Shown here one piece after another: positions 1-4,999 of a DNA stretch of 6,241 bases. A program made the position numbers and the translations under genes. The notes under the pieces were generated by a model, which ran no database searches, was not told the origin of the DNA, and saw nothing but the letters and a program-made list of their open reading frames with translations. The stretch comes from Gammaproteobacteria bacterium (GTDB lineage: Bacteria; Pseudomonadota; Gammaproteobacteria; Chromatiales; Chromatiaceae). Where the stretch lies: contig JAGVUH010000134.1 in the NCBI GenBank assembly GCA_019136395.1, positions 1 to 6,241 of the forward strand, given 5' to 3'. The stretch's first letter is position 1; each line of letters starts with the position of its first letter.

Positions 1-711
1 CTGCACTTCGGCGAGATCTCCCCCCGCCAGGTCTGGCACGCGGTGCGTGGCCTCCAGGCCGGTTATGCCGCCGCCACCAAGGGCGGGGATTCCTTTCTGC
101 GCGAGGTGGGCTGGCGGGAATTCTGTCAGCATTTGCTCCACCACTGGCCACGCCTGCCCACGGAACCCTTCAACCCCCGCTTCGCCCAGTTCCCCTGGCA
201 AGAGGACGAGGCCGCCTTTGCTGCCTGGAGCCGCGGCCAGACCGGCTACCCCCTGGTGGACGCCGGCATGCGCGAGCTGTGGCATACCGGCTGGATGCAC
301 AACCGGGTGCGCATGGTGGTCGCCTCCTTCCTGGTCAAGCACCTGCTGGTGCCCTGGCAGCGCGGCCAGGACTGGTTCTGGGACACCCTGGTGGACGCCG
401 ACCTGGCCAACAACGCCGGGAGCTGGCAGTGGGTCGCCGGCTGTGGCGCCGATGCCGCCCCCTATTTCCGTATCTTCAACCCGGTGCTCCAGGGCCAGAA
501 ATTCGACACCCGGGGGGACTATGTCCGCCGCTGGGTGCCGGAGCTGCGGCGCCTGCCCGACAAGGACCTCCACGCCCCCTTCGCCGCGGGCAAGGCCAGC
601 CTCGCCGCCGCCGGCGTGCGCCTGGGGGTGGACTATCCGGAACCCCTGGTCGAGCATGATTTCGCCCGCCAGCGCGCCCTGGCGGCCCTGGTCACCATCA
701 AGGAGGCCTGA
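1..711 (+). CDS. phrB: Class I deoxyribodipyrimidine photolyase, C-terminal part (5' end outside window)
   Basis: This is a flavoprotein that repairs UV-induced cyclobutane pyrimidine dimers with blue light. The frame is open from base 1, so the N-terminal antenna-binding domain and the true start lie upstream; 236 residues are visible. They cover the FAD-binding helical domain: LHFGEISPRQ (visible residues 1-10), FLREVGWREF (32-41), TGYPLVDAGMREL (81-93), GWMHNRVRM (97-105), then DADLANNAGSWQW and APYFRIFNP (132-161). The last block closely matches the E. coli PhrB flavin-pocket region. Tryptophans W66, W119 and W142 sit where the E. coli electron-transfer triad (W306, W359, W382) would align. 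The C terminus looks complete. A bacterial cryptochrome of the same superfamily is possible but less likely. The stop is followed after 51 bp by an insertion sequence. Confidence 0.95.
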   Translation: MHFGEISPRQVWHAVRGLQAGYAAATKGGDSFLREVGWREFCQHLLHHWPRLPTEPFNPRFAQFPWQEDEAAFAAWSRGQTGYPLVDAGMRELWHTGWMHNRVRMVVASFLVKHLLVPWQRGQDWFWDTLVDADLANNAGSWQWVAGCGADAAPYFRIFNPVLQGQKFDTRGDYVRRWVPELRRLPDKDLHAPFAAGKASLAAAGVRLGVDYPEPLVEHDFARQRALAALVTIKEA

Positions 712-758
712 TGCTGGTTATTTGTCATCCGTTCAGTTGGTTGGAAAGTGTCCGTTTT

Positions 759-762
759 CTAG
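759..762. repeat. Target-site duplication CTAG, left copy
   Basis: CTAG directly abuts the left inverted repeat and is matched by CTAG at 1590-1593 beyond the right inverted repeat. Removing the element and one copy restores a plausible uninterrupted intergenic sequence (tttt-CTAG-tacc). A 2-bp TA duplication is an equally valid reading. Confidence 0.75.
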
Positions 763-775
763 GGAGTGTTGACAT
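763..775 (+). repeat. IS left terminal inverted repeat
   Basis: GGAGTGTTGACAT matches the complement of 1577-1589 at all 13 positions. Similarity falls off immediately inside (ATGAA against TTAAC). The repeat is the expected transposase binding and cleavage end. Confidence 0.9.
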
Positions 776-780
776 ATGAA

Positions 781-1146
781 TCAAGCGAGCCAGATCCACG
801 CTGCGGCGATGATGATGAACGCCTTGAAGCGTACGTCGAGCTTGTCATAGCGCGTGGCAACTCTACGAAAGTGCTTGATGCGAAAGAAAAAGCGTTCGAC
901 AAGGTTGCGCCCTTTGTAAAGATGTCGGTCGAAGGTGCGTGGTTGGTTCCGGTTGGCCCGCGGGGGGATGACGGCCTCGGCACCGCTGGCTGTAATGGTC
1001 GCGATCAGGGCATCGCAGTCGTAGGCTTTGTCTGCGGCGACCGCCTTGGCGTCGATGCCCGTCAGCAGGGGCGCGGCGGAACTGACGTCGGCGGCCTGTC
1101 CCGGTGTGAGCTCACAGCGGGCGAGGTTGCCGAGCGCTTCGACCAA
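781..1146 (-). CDS. IS5/IS427-group transposase, OrfB (C-terminal frame, made by -1 frameshift)
   Basis: This frame carries the remainder of the DDE catalytic domain. The listed start is the first possible initiation codon (TTG at 1146), but the frame is open upstream through the slippery site. Translating across the -1 shift gives GAQAIGRSRGGLTTKIHALV, the conserved junction of this transposase family, so the real product is an OrfAB fusion. In OrfB numbering D39 (ADKAYD) is the second Asp and E84 (RNLVERFF) is the Glu; Y77, R80, E84 and K91 form the Y-2-R-3-E-6-K signature. The C-terminal helix FIIIAAAWIWL is typical of the family. Independent initiation at the TTG is unlikely, as no good ribosome-binding site is visible. 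Confidence 0.88.
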   Translation of the reverse strand: MVEALGNLARCELTPGQAADVSSAAPLLTGIDAKAVAADKAYDCDALIATITASGAEAVIPPRANRNQPRTFDRHLYKGRNLVERFFFRIKHFRRVATRYDKLDVRFKAFIIIAAAWIWLA

Positions 1147-1163
1147 GGCATGAATTTTCGTTG

Positions 1164-1541
1164 TCAGGCCGCCGCGCGAGCGTCCGATGGCCTGTGCGCC
1201 GTCTTTTTTTGGGCGCCGGCGGCGTGTTGGTGCACCCGAATCACCGTGGAATCGATGAACACCTCCTCGACATCGGCATCATTAGCTAACTCATTGAAAA
1301 CGGTCTCCCATACGCCGCTCGTCTGCCAGCGCGCGAAGCGTCGATACACGCTGTTCCAAGGGCCGAAGTCTTCCGGGAGGTCGCGCCACGGTGCTCCCGA
1401 GCGCGCGATCCAGAGCACAGCCTCGACGAACAAGCGGTTATCCGCTGCCGTACGCCCGCGGTCGCCGGGCTTGCCCGGCAGCAGATGGCAAATCCGTTCC
1501 CATTGGTCATCGCGCAGATTCAAGCGTGGCATCGGGCTCAC
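1164..1541 (-). CDS. IS5/IS427-group transposase, OrfA (N-terminal frame)
   Basis: This 125-residue frame is the first part of a DDE transposase that moves the surrounding element. The N-terminal DNA-binding part has the family pattern DDQWERICHLLPG, then VEAVLWIARSGAPWRDLP and WNSVYRRFARW. The first catalytic aspartate is D97 in VFIDSTVIRVHQH. The listed start is a GTG at 1541; an in-frame ATG at 1532 is probably the real one, because AGGGTG (1545-1540) is well spaced from it and family members usually start close to this point (MPRLNLRDDQW). The frame stops 46 codons before the fused product would reach the second catalytic Asp. Translated alone it lacks the second Asp and the Glu, so it would be inactive and possibly a regulator. 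The slippery site at 1209-1203 shifts ribosomes into OrfB. Confidence 0.9.
   Translation of the reverse strand: MSPMPRLNLRDDQWERICHLLPGKPGDRGRTAADNRLFVEAVLWIARSGAPWRDLPEDFGPWNSVYRRFARWQTSGVWETVFNELANDADVEEVFIDSTVIRVHQHAAGAQKKTAHRPSDARAAA
1165..1209 (-). promoter_or_regulatory. Programmed -1 ribosomal frameshift signal (A AAA AAG plus stem)
   Basis: On the - strand OrfA reads CAA AAA AAG at 1211-1203, which contains the classic slippery heptamer A AAA AAG (1209-1203) in the correct phase. A -1 slip enters exactly the OrfB frame. Eight nucleotides downstream CAGGCC (1194-1189) can pair with GGCCTG (1170-1165) around an 18-nt GC-rich loop, a suitable distance for a stimulatory stem. The phase and spacing are seen in the sequence; that it works is inferred from known IS427-group elements. 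Confidence 0.8.
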
Positions 1542-1576
1542 CCTGTCAGAATGTTGACTGAACTATATCATGTTAA

Positions 1577-1589
1577 ATGTCAACACTCC
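1577..1589 (-). repeat. IS right terminal inverted repeat
   Basis: Read on the - strand this is GGAGTGTTGACAT, identical to the left end. It lies upstream of the transposase. The TTGACA inside it (1583-1578) resembles a -35 box, but the nearest -10-like TATAGT (1567-1562) is only 10 nt away, too close for a normal promoter pair. Confidence 0.9.
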
Positions 1590-1593
1590 CTAG
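1590..1593. repeat. Target-site duplication CTAG, right copy
   Basis: This is the partner of the CTAG at 759-762. The identical flanks and identical IR ends suggest a simple insertion that has not been rearranged since. Confidence 0.75.
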
Positions 1594-1681
1594 TACCCGA
1601 TTCGTGCCCTGGGGGGCTTGCTGAATTCGGGGGGTTATTGATGGGTAGTTACTCACTAACATGACCTTGCCTGCGTTGAAT

Positions 1682-1693
1682 ATGGCCGGCCAT
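1682..1693. promoter_or_regulatory. Perfect 12-bp palindrome upstream of the SDR gene
   Basis: ATGGCCGGCCAT is a perfect palindrome 62 bp before the SDR start, in an otherwise featureless 160-bp gap between the IS and the gene. It could be an operator for a dimeric regulator. Some GC palindromes arise by chance, and no clear -35/-10 pair is visible around it. Confidence 0.25.
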
Positions 1694-1741
1694 CCTAGAC
1701 CGGGCATTCCAAACGCTTCCTAAACCTGTGTGCTTGTTAAT

Positions 1742-1750
1742 GGAGGAGAG
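1742..1750 (+). promoter_or_regulatory. Strong Shine-Dalgarno sequence setting the SDR start at 1755
   Basis: GGAGGAGAG is an almost ideal SD, 4-7 nt ahead of the ATG at 1755. It overlaps the other in-frame ATG (1740) and follows the GTG at 1728, which argues against both of those as starts. Confidence 0.8.
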
Positions 1751-1754
1751 AGCC

Positions 1755-2681
1755 ATGAAAGTCAGTCTGATCGGCGGGACCGGATTCGTCGGTTCCCATA
1801 TCGTCCCGGCCCTGATCGCGGCGGGCCATGTCCCCCGGCTGCTGATGCGCGATGCCGCCAGTGGCCACGGCCTGCCCCTGGACCAGTGTGAGGTGGTCCC
1901 CGGCGAGGTTGCCGATACAGCGGCCCTTGCCGAATGCGTTCGGGGCGCCGACGCGGTCATCTACCTCATCGGCATCCTGCGGGAGTTCCCATCCCAGGGG
2001 ATTACCTTCGAGGGGCTTCAGTTCAACGGCGTAGAACGGACCCTGGAGGCCTGCCGGGCCGCCGGGGTGGGCCGCTTCATCCTGATGAGCGCCAATGGCG
2101 TCAAGCCGAACGGGACCCCCTACCAGCGGACCAAGTTCCAGGCGGAGGAGGCGGTCAAGGCCTCGGGCCTGCGCTGGACCATCTTCCGGCCCTCGGTGAT
2201 CTTCGGTCCGCCCCAGGGGCGCATGGAGTTCTGCACCCAGTTGCGCCGGGACATCATCGACAGCCCCCTGCCGGCCCCGCTCTTCTATCCCGGCCTGCTG
2301 CCCACCGGCGCTGGCGCCTTCCAACTCGCCCCCGTGGCCATCGCCGACGTCGCCCAGGCCTTCGTCCGCGCCCTTACCCGGCCGGAGACCGAGGGCCGCA
2401 CCTTCGAACTCTGCGGGCCCGAGCCCAAGAGCTGGAAGGAGATCCTGGAGACCATCGCCGCCGCCGTGGACAAGCGCAAGCTGATGCTGCCCGCCCCGGC
2501 CATCGGCGTGAAGACCGCCGCCGCCCTCTTCGACCGCTTCCCCTGGTTCCCCATCAGCCGCGACCAGCTCACCATGCTCATGGAGGGCAATGTCTGCGCC
2601 GATGCCAGCGCCTACCCCCTGCTCGGCATCAGCCCCCAGCCCTTCACCGTGGAGAGCCTGAGCTATCTCCGCGCGGGGTGA
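1755..2681 (+). CDS. NAD(P)-binding atypical SDR, NDUFA9-like (complex I subunit family)
   Basis: This is a 308-residue Rossmann-fold protein of the atypical/extended SDR and NmrA-like group, in the branch related to the complex I accessory subunit NDUFA9. The nucleotide-binding motif GGTGFVG is at residues 7-13 right after strand 1. D54 and the AVIYLIGIL strand (67-75) follow. FILMSANGVKP (108-118) and Y123-QRT-K127 supply the Ser and YxxxK of an SDR active site, so enzyme activity is possible although the substrate is unknown. FRPSVIFGP (144-152) is a typical substrate-side motif. Bacterial members are annotated as NAD-dependent epimerases or NDUFA9-family proteins, with suggested roles in quinone or respiratory metabolism; that role is inferred. 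Start 1755 is chosen from the SD and because the Rossmann strand begins at residue 2. The IS ends 165 bp upstream and may separate the gene from its original promoter. Confidence 0.88.
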   Translation: MKVSLIGGTGFVGSHIVPALIAAGHVPRLLMRDAASGHGLPLDQCEVVPGEVADTAALAECVRGADAVIYLIGILREFPSQGITFEGLQFNGVERTLEACRAAGVGRFILMSANGVKPNGTPYQRTKFQAEEAVKASGLRWTIFRPSVIFGPPQGRMEFCTQLRRDIIDSPLPAPLFYPGLLPTGAGAFQLAPVAIADVAQAFVRALTRPETEGRTFELCGPEPKSWKEILETIAAAVDKRKLMLPAPAIGVKTAAALFDRFPWFPISRDQLTMLMEGNVCADASAYPLLGISPQPFTVESLSYLRAG

Positions 2682-2727
2682 ATGGGGCCATCGGCGCCAC
2701 GATTGGGACGCCGCGAACAAGGGGGGA

Positions 2728-2752
2728 AAATGGGTTTGTTTCGCAAAATGCC
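2728..2752 (+). repeat. Repeat copy 1
   Basis: Contains the core TTTGTTTCGCAAAATG at 2735-2750. It is the most divergent copy, with AAATGGG instead of AAATGGC on the left and GCC instead of GGC on the right. Confidence 0.85.
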
Positions 2753-2771
2753 CCTTTTCGCGGCGTGCTCC

Positions 2772-2796
2772 AAATGGCTTTGTTTCGCAAAATGGC
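2772..2796 (+). repeat. Repeat copy 2
   Basis: Identical to copy 3. Begins AAATGGC, contains the 16-nt core and ends AAATGGC, so each unit is itself bounded by a 7-bp direct repeat. Confidence 0.88.
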
Positions 2797-2814
2797 CTGT
2801 TCGCGACGTCCGCG

Positions 2815-2839
2815 AAATGGCTTTGTTTCGCAAAATGGC
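2815..2839 (+). repeat. Repeat copy 3
   Basis: Identical to copy 2 over 25 bp and offset from it by 43 bp. It is followed by ACTTTCGGAC, which loses the TTCGCG dyad seen after the other copies, so the array ends here. Confidence 0.88.
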
Positions 2840-2881
2840 ACTTTCGGACTCTCTCTGCCGTTGGCCAGCCCCCCTAGGTGC

Positions 2882-2900
2882 GTAGCTCATGGGCTACACT
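2882..2900 (+). promoter_or_regulatory. Candidate operator and -10 box of the toxin-antitoxin operon
   Basis: GTAGCTCATGGGCTAC (2882-2897) equals its own reverse complement at 14 of 16 positions, the two mismatches being one symmetric pair. It overlaps TACACT (2895-2900), a 4/6 match to the -10 consensus, placed 6 bp before the ATG at 2907. If that -10 is used, the transcript would be leaderless or nearly so. No good -35 is visible. The antidote of such modules normally binds a palindrome at its own promoter, so this is the natural operator candidate. Confidence 0.45.
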
Positions 2901-2906
2901 ACTACC

Positions 2907-3200
2907 ATGCGCGTTGAGAAGACTGACGAGTACCGTGACTGGGTCGACAGCCTGAAAGACCTGAAAGGCCGTGCTCGCATCCTGATGCGAGTCGATCGCC
3001 TGATCCACGGTAATCCCGGCTTGCACCGTACCCTGACGAACGGAGTGTCGAAACTGAAGATCGACTTCGGACCGGGTTACCGCGTGTACTACACCCAACG
3101 AGGCAATCGCTTGTTGCTGCTACTGATTGGTGGCGATAAGTCAAGCCAGGAAAAGGACATAGCGAAGGCCATCCACCTGGCCACACAGTTTCAGGAGTAA
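2907..3200 (+). CDS. Type II toxin, RelE/ParE superfamily (addiction-module killer family)
   Basis: This 97-residue protein fits the small killer-protein family paired with a HigA-like antidote (the TIGR02683-type architecture). Visible signatures are W12-VDSLKDLKGRARI (12-25), the GN of HGNPG (35-38), GVSKLKIDFGPGYRVYY (46-62) and LLIGGDKSSQEKDI (72-85). RelE-superfamily toxins usually cleave mRNA at the ribosome, while ParE members act on gyrase; which applies here cannot be told from sequence. An in-frame ATG at 2889 would add six residues (103 aa). I prefer 2907 because MRVEKTDEY fits the family N terminus and the earlier ATG lies inside the candidate operator; however, AGGTG at 2876-2880 could serve the 2889 start. 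The antidote gene follows after 4 nt. Base composition is less GC-rich than the neighbouring genes, consistent with horizontal acquisition. Confidence 0.9.
   Translation: MRVEKTDEYRDWVDSLKDLKGRARILMRVDRLIHGNPGLHRTLTNGVSKLKIDFGPGYRVYYTQRGNRLLLLLIGGDKSSQEKDIAKAIHLATQFQE
3192..3197 (+). promoter_or_regulatory. Shine-Dalgarno of the antidote gene inside the toxin 3' end
   Basis: CAGGAG abuts the toxin stop (TAA 3198-3200) and lies 7 nt before the antidote ATG at 3205, implying translational coupling of the two genes. Confidence 0.7.
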
Positions 3201-3204
3201 CACC

Positions 3205-3525
3205 ATGACGCAAGGGGTACCCAAGAAGAAGGCCACGAAGATTAAGACTTCCGCCTATGACGTCGCGGAACATCTGCGGACGCCCGAGGAGATGGCCGCC
3301 TACCTCGATGCCTGGCTTGAGGAGGCCCCAGACGATGTATCAGGCATCGCGCGGGCCCTCGGCGATATCGCTCGCGCCAAAGGCATGTCGCAAGTAGCGA
3401 AGGACGCGGGGCTCAGTCGCGAAAGCCTCTATCGTGCCCTGAGCGAAGACGGCAACCCGAGTTTTGCGACCATCCTGAAGGTGGCGCGGGCGCTGGGAGT
3501 GCGCCTTCACGCGCAGGCAGCGTAG
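3205..3525 (+). CDS. Type II antitoxin, XRE/HigA-like DNA-binding antidote
   Basis: This 106-residue protein is the expected partner of the upstream toxin (TIGR02684-type antidote). It starts with a basic, probably flexible tail (PKKKATKIKT, 6-15), followed by the family segment AYDVAEHLRTPEEMAAYLDAWLEEA (17-41). A helix-turn-helix follows: ALGDIARAKGMSQVAKDAGLSRESLYRALS (51-80), then GNPSFATILKVARALGVRL (83-101). It should neutralise the toxin and repress the operon by binding its promoter, with the palindrome at 2882-2897 the obvious target. Toxin-before-antitoxin order is the HigBA arrangement. The gene begins 4 nt after the toxin stop. Confidence 0.92.
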   Translation: MTQGVPKKKATKIKTSAYDVAEHLRTPEEMAAYLDAWLEEAPDDVSGIARALGDIARAKGMSQVAKDAGLSRESLYRALSEDGNPSFATILKVARALGVRLHAQAA

Positions 3526-3568
3526 TCCTGCCCATCCGACCCCCAGCGGCGCGATGGCTTATGCTGTA

Positions 3569-3585
3569 GCGGCCGCGCCGGCCGC
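3569..3585 (+). other. GC hairpin after the toxin-antitoxin operon
   Basis: GCGGCC and GGCCGC form a 6-bp stem around a 5-nt loop in the 108-bp gap between the antidote and rlmD. It is followed by CCCCTT, not a T-run, so it is at best a weak terminator. In sequence this GC-rich it may be chance. Confidence 0.25.
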
Positions 3586-3633
3586 CCCTTGTGGCCGCGT
3601 CGCGGCGGAACCTGGATAGCCTGAGGAGCGAAC

Positions 3634-4862
3634 GTGTCGAGAGCGAAACGCAAACCCTTGCCGAAAGAACCCGTTCTGGCGGATATCGAGTCCCTGACCC
3701 ATGAAGGGCGCGGCCTGGCGCGGGTGGAGGGCAAGGCGGTCTTCATCGATGGGGCCCTGGCGGGGGAGCGGGTGCGGTTCCGCTATACCCGCTTGCAGCG
3801 CCACTTCGACGAGGGGCGGGTGGTGGAGGTCCTGTCCCCCTCGCCCCAGCGGGTCACGCCCCGTTGTCCCCACTTCAGCCTGTGCGGTGGCTGTAGCCTG
3901 CAACATCAGGACCCGGCGGCCCAGATCGCCATGAAGCAGGAGATCCTGGCGGATGTGCTGCGGCGCATCGGCGGCGTCGAGCCGGAGCGCTGGCTGCCGC
4001 CCCTGGCGGCGGGGCACTGGGGCTACCGGCGCAAGGCCCGGCTGGGGGTGCGGTACGTCGCCAAAAAGGGCAAGACCCTGGTCGGGTTCCGCGAGAAGGG
4101 CTCCGGCTTTCTCGCCGATCTGAGATGGCGAAGGGGGAGGGGCCCTGCGTCCTGGTCTTTAGGGTGCTCAAGCCCCCGACGGCGGCGGACCTGGAGCAAC
4201 TGGCGGCCTTCGCCGCCGCCCATGAACTGCGCGTCTACCTCCAGGAGGGCGGGCCCGAGACCATCCGTCCCCTCCCTGGCCAGGCGGTGGATCTGTCCTA
4301 CAGCCTGCCGGACTTTGACGTCCGCCTGCACTTCCTGCCCACCGACTTCACCCAGGTGAATCTGGAACTGAACCGTCTCATGGTGCGTCAGGCGCTCGAC
4401 TTGCTCGACCCCGGGCCTGATGAGCGGGTCCTCGACCTCTTCTGCGGCCTGGGCAATTTCACCCTGCCCCTGGCGCGGCGGGCCGGCGCGGTCCTGGGGG
4501 TGGAGGCCGAGGCCGGGCTGGTCGAGCGCGCCCGGCACAACGCCGCGGCGAACGGCATCCACAACGCGGCCTTTCAGACGGCCGACCTCTACGGCAGCCT
4601 GGAGGGCGCCCCCTGGGCCGAGGACCATTTCCACAAGGCCCTGCTGGACCCGCCGCGCGCCGGCGCCTTGCAGGTGCTGGACGTGCTCCCGACCCTGGGC
4701 GTGCGACGGTTGCTGTACGTCTCCTGCTTCCCCGCCACCCTGGCCCGGGACGCCGAACGGCTGGTCAAGGGCCTGGGCTATCGTCTGCGGGCGGCCGGGG
4801 CCATGGACATGTTCCCCCACACCGCCCACGTCGAATCCATGGCCCTGTTCGAGCGGGACTGA
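3634..4862 (+). pseudogene. rlmD: 23S rRNA (uracil-1939-C5)-methyltransferase RlmD, disrupted by internal deletion and frameshift
   Basis: RlmD (RumA) methylates U1939 of 23S rRNA using SAM and carries a [4Fe-4S] cluster. The N part (3634-4122, GTG start behind TGAGGAG) has a TRAM-like domain (about residues 10-70), the cluster cysteines C78-x5-C84-x2-C87 and WGYRRKARL (129-137). The C part, in another frame (about 4122-4862), has LPTDFTQVN, the SAM site LDLFCGLGNFTLPL, LLDPPRAGA, the catalytic Cys in YVSCFPATLARD and HVESM with the catalytic Glu. Against remembered E. coli RlmD, the join skips about 33 residues, and the frame change requires a loss of 1 mod 3 nt, so about 100 nt. The missing block includes the fourth cluster Cys (C162 in E. 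coli). The first frame runs on as nonsense to 4359. The C part begins with an ATG (4125) but no visible SD. An assembly error is the main alternative. Confidence 0.88.
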
Positions 4863-4956
4863 GCAGGCGCCACCCGACCCGGAACCGTGCCAGCGATTCA
4901 CGCTGCGGAATGGCGCGCTGACCGCCGGTGTAGCCAAACCGAGGGCGCGATGGGTT

Positions 4957-4962
4957 TAGAAT
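4957..4962 (+). promoter_or_regulatory. Possible -10 box for the CYTH gene
   Basis: TAGAAT in the context GGTTTAGAATCCCG is a 5/6 match to the -10 consensus, 38 nt upstream of the CYTH ATG, a normal leader length. No recognisable -35 lies at the right distance (CCAAAC at 4934-4939 is poor). The rest of the 137-bp gap shows no other clear signal. Confidence 0.35.
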
Positions 4963-4999
4963 CCCGCCCAGCTTTCCACTTCAGGAGTGAATCAGTCCC

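Larger units (their letters stand above)
763..1589 (-). mobile_element. IS5-family (IS427-group) insertion sequence, apparently complete, 827 bp
   Basis: The ends are a perfect 13-bp inverted repeat, GGAGTGTTGACAT at 763-775 and its complement at 1577-1589. Each end is flanked outside by CTAG (759-762 and 1590-1593), the expected target duplication. Because CTAG is palindromic, the same sequence can be read as a 2-bp TA duplication with longer ends (762-1590, 829 bp); the matching inverted sequence including CTAG is 17 bp. Inside are two overlapping transposase frames on the - strand with a frameshift signal, the layout of the IS427 group. All expected DDE and Y-R-E-K residues are present, so the copy may be active. 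The transposase stop is only 18 bp from the left end. Confidence 0.93.
2709..2840. repeat. Cluster of three 25-bp repeats at 43-44 bp spacing
   Basis: Three near-identical copies (2728-2752, 2772-2796, 2815-2839) share the core TTTGTTTCGCAAAATG flanked by AAATGG and GC. Copies 2 and 3 are identical across 25 bp; copy 1 differs by GTTT for CTTT and by CC for GC at the end. The intervening 19- and 18-nt segments also resemble each other (both contain TTCGCG-R-CGT). Dyads punctuate the cluster: CGCCGCGAA (2709-2717) pairs with TTCGCGGCG (2757-2765), and TTCGCG-ACGTC-CGCGAA lies at 2800-2816. The frames across it give short spurious peptides such as FRKM, LRNKAI and FCETNPF, a pattern I recall from spurious hypothetical proteins in other genomes. 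No gene is supported here. This is probably a dispersed intergenic repeat family. Confidence 0.85.

Noticed and set aside
766..1557. + strand frame of 263 codons inside the IS
   Set aside because: It is antisense to both transposase frames, starts in the terminal repeat and has no family match that I recognise.
1562..1583. TTGACA/TATAGT promoter for the transposase
   Set aside because: The two boxes are only 10 nt apart, far from the 16-18 nt needed.
1737..2720. Long - strand frame (327 codons) opposite the SDR gene
   Set aside because: It is Gly/Ala/Gln-rich with no motif and lies antisense to a clear Rossmann-fold gene with an excellent SD; it is an artefact of high-GC codon use.
2728..2839. 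CRISPR array
   Set aside because: There are only three repeats, the 18-19 nt spacers resemble each other, and no cas gene is present.
2861..2888. TTGGCC/TAGCTC promoter for the toxin-antitoxin operon
   Set aside because: The spacing is right, but the -10 match is only 2 of 6; TACACT at 2895-2900 is a better -10.
2644..2890. Small hypothetical proteins across the repeat cluster in several frames
   Set aside because: Every frame is just the translation of the same DNA repeat, with no SD and no domain.
4125..4862. Separate intact methyltransferase gene starting at ATG 4125
   Set aside because: There is no SD upstream, and residues from GAG 4122 continue the RlmD alignment, so the ATG is an internal Met of a broken gene.
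4023..4937. Long - strand frame (304 codons) opposite rlmD
   Set aside because: Low-complexity composition and no motif; the + strand has unmistakable SAM-methyltransferase motifs.
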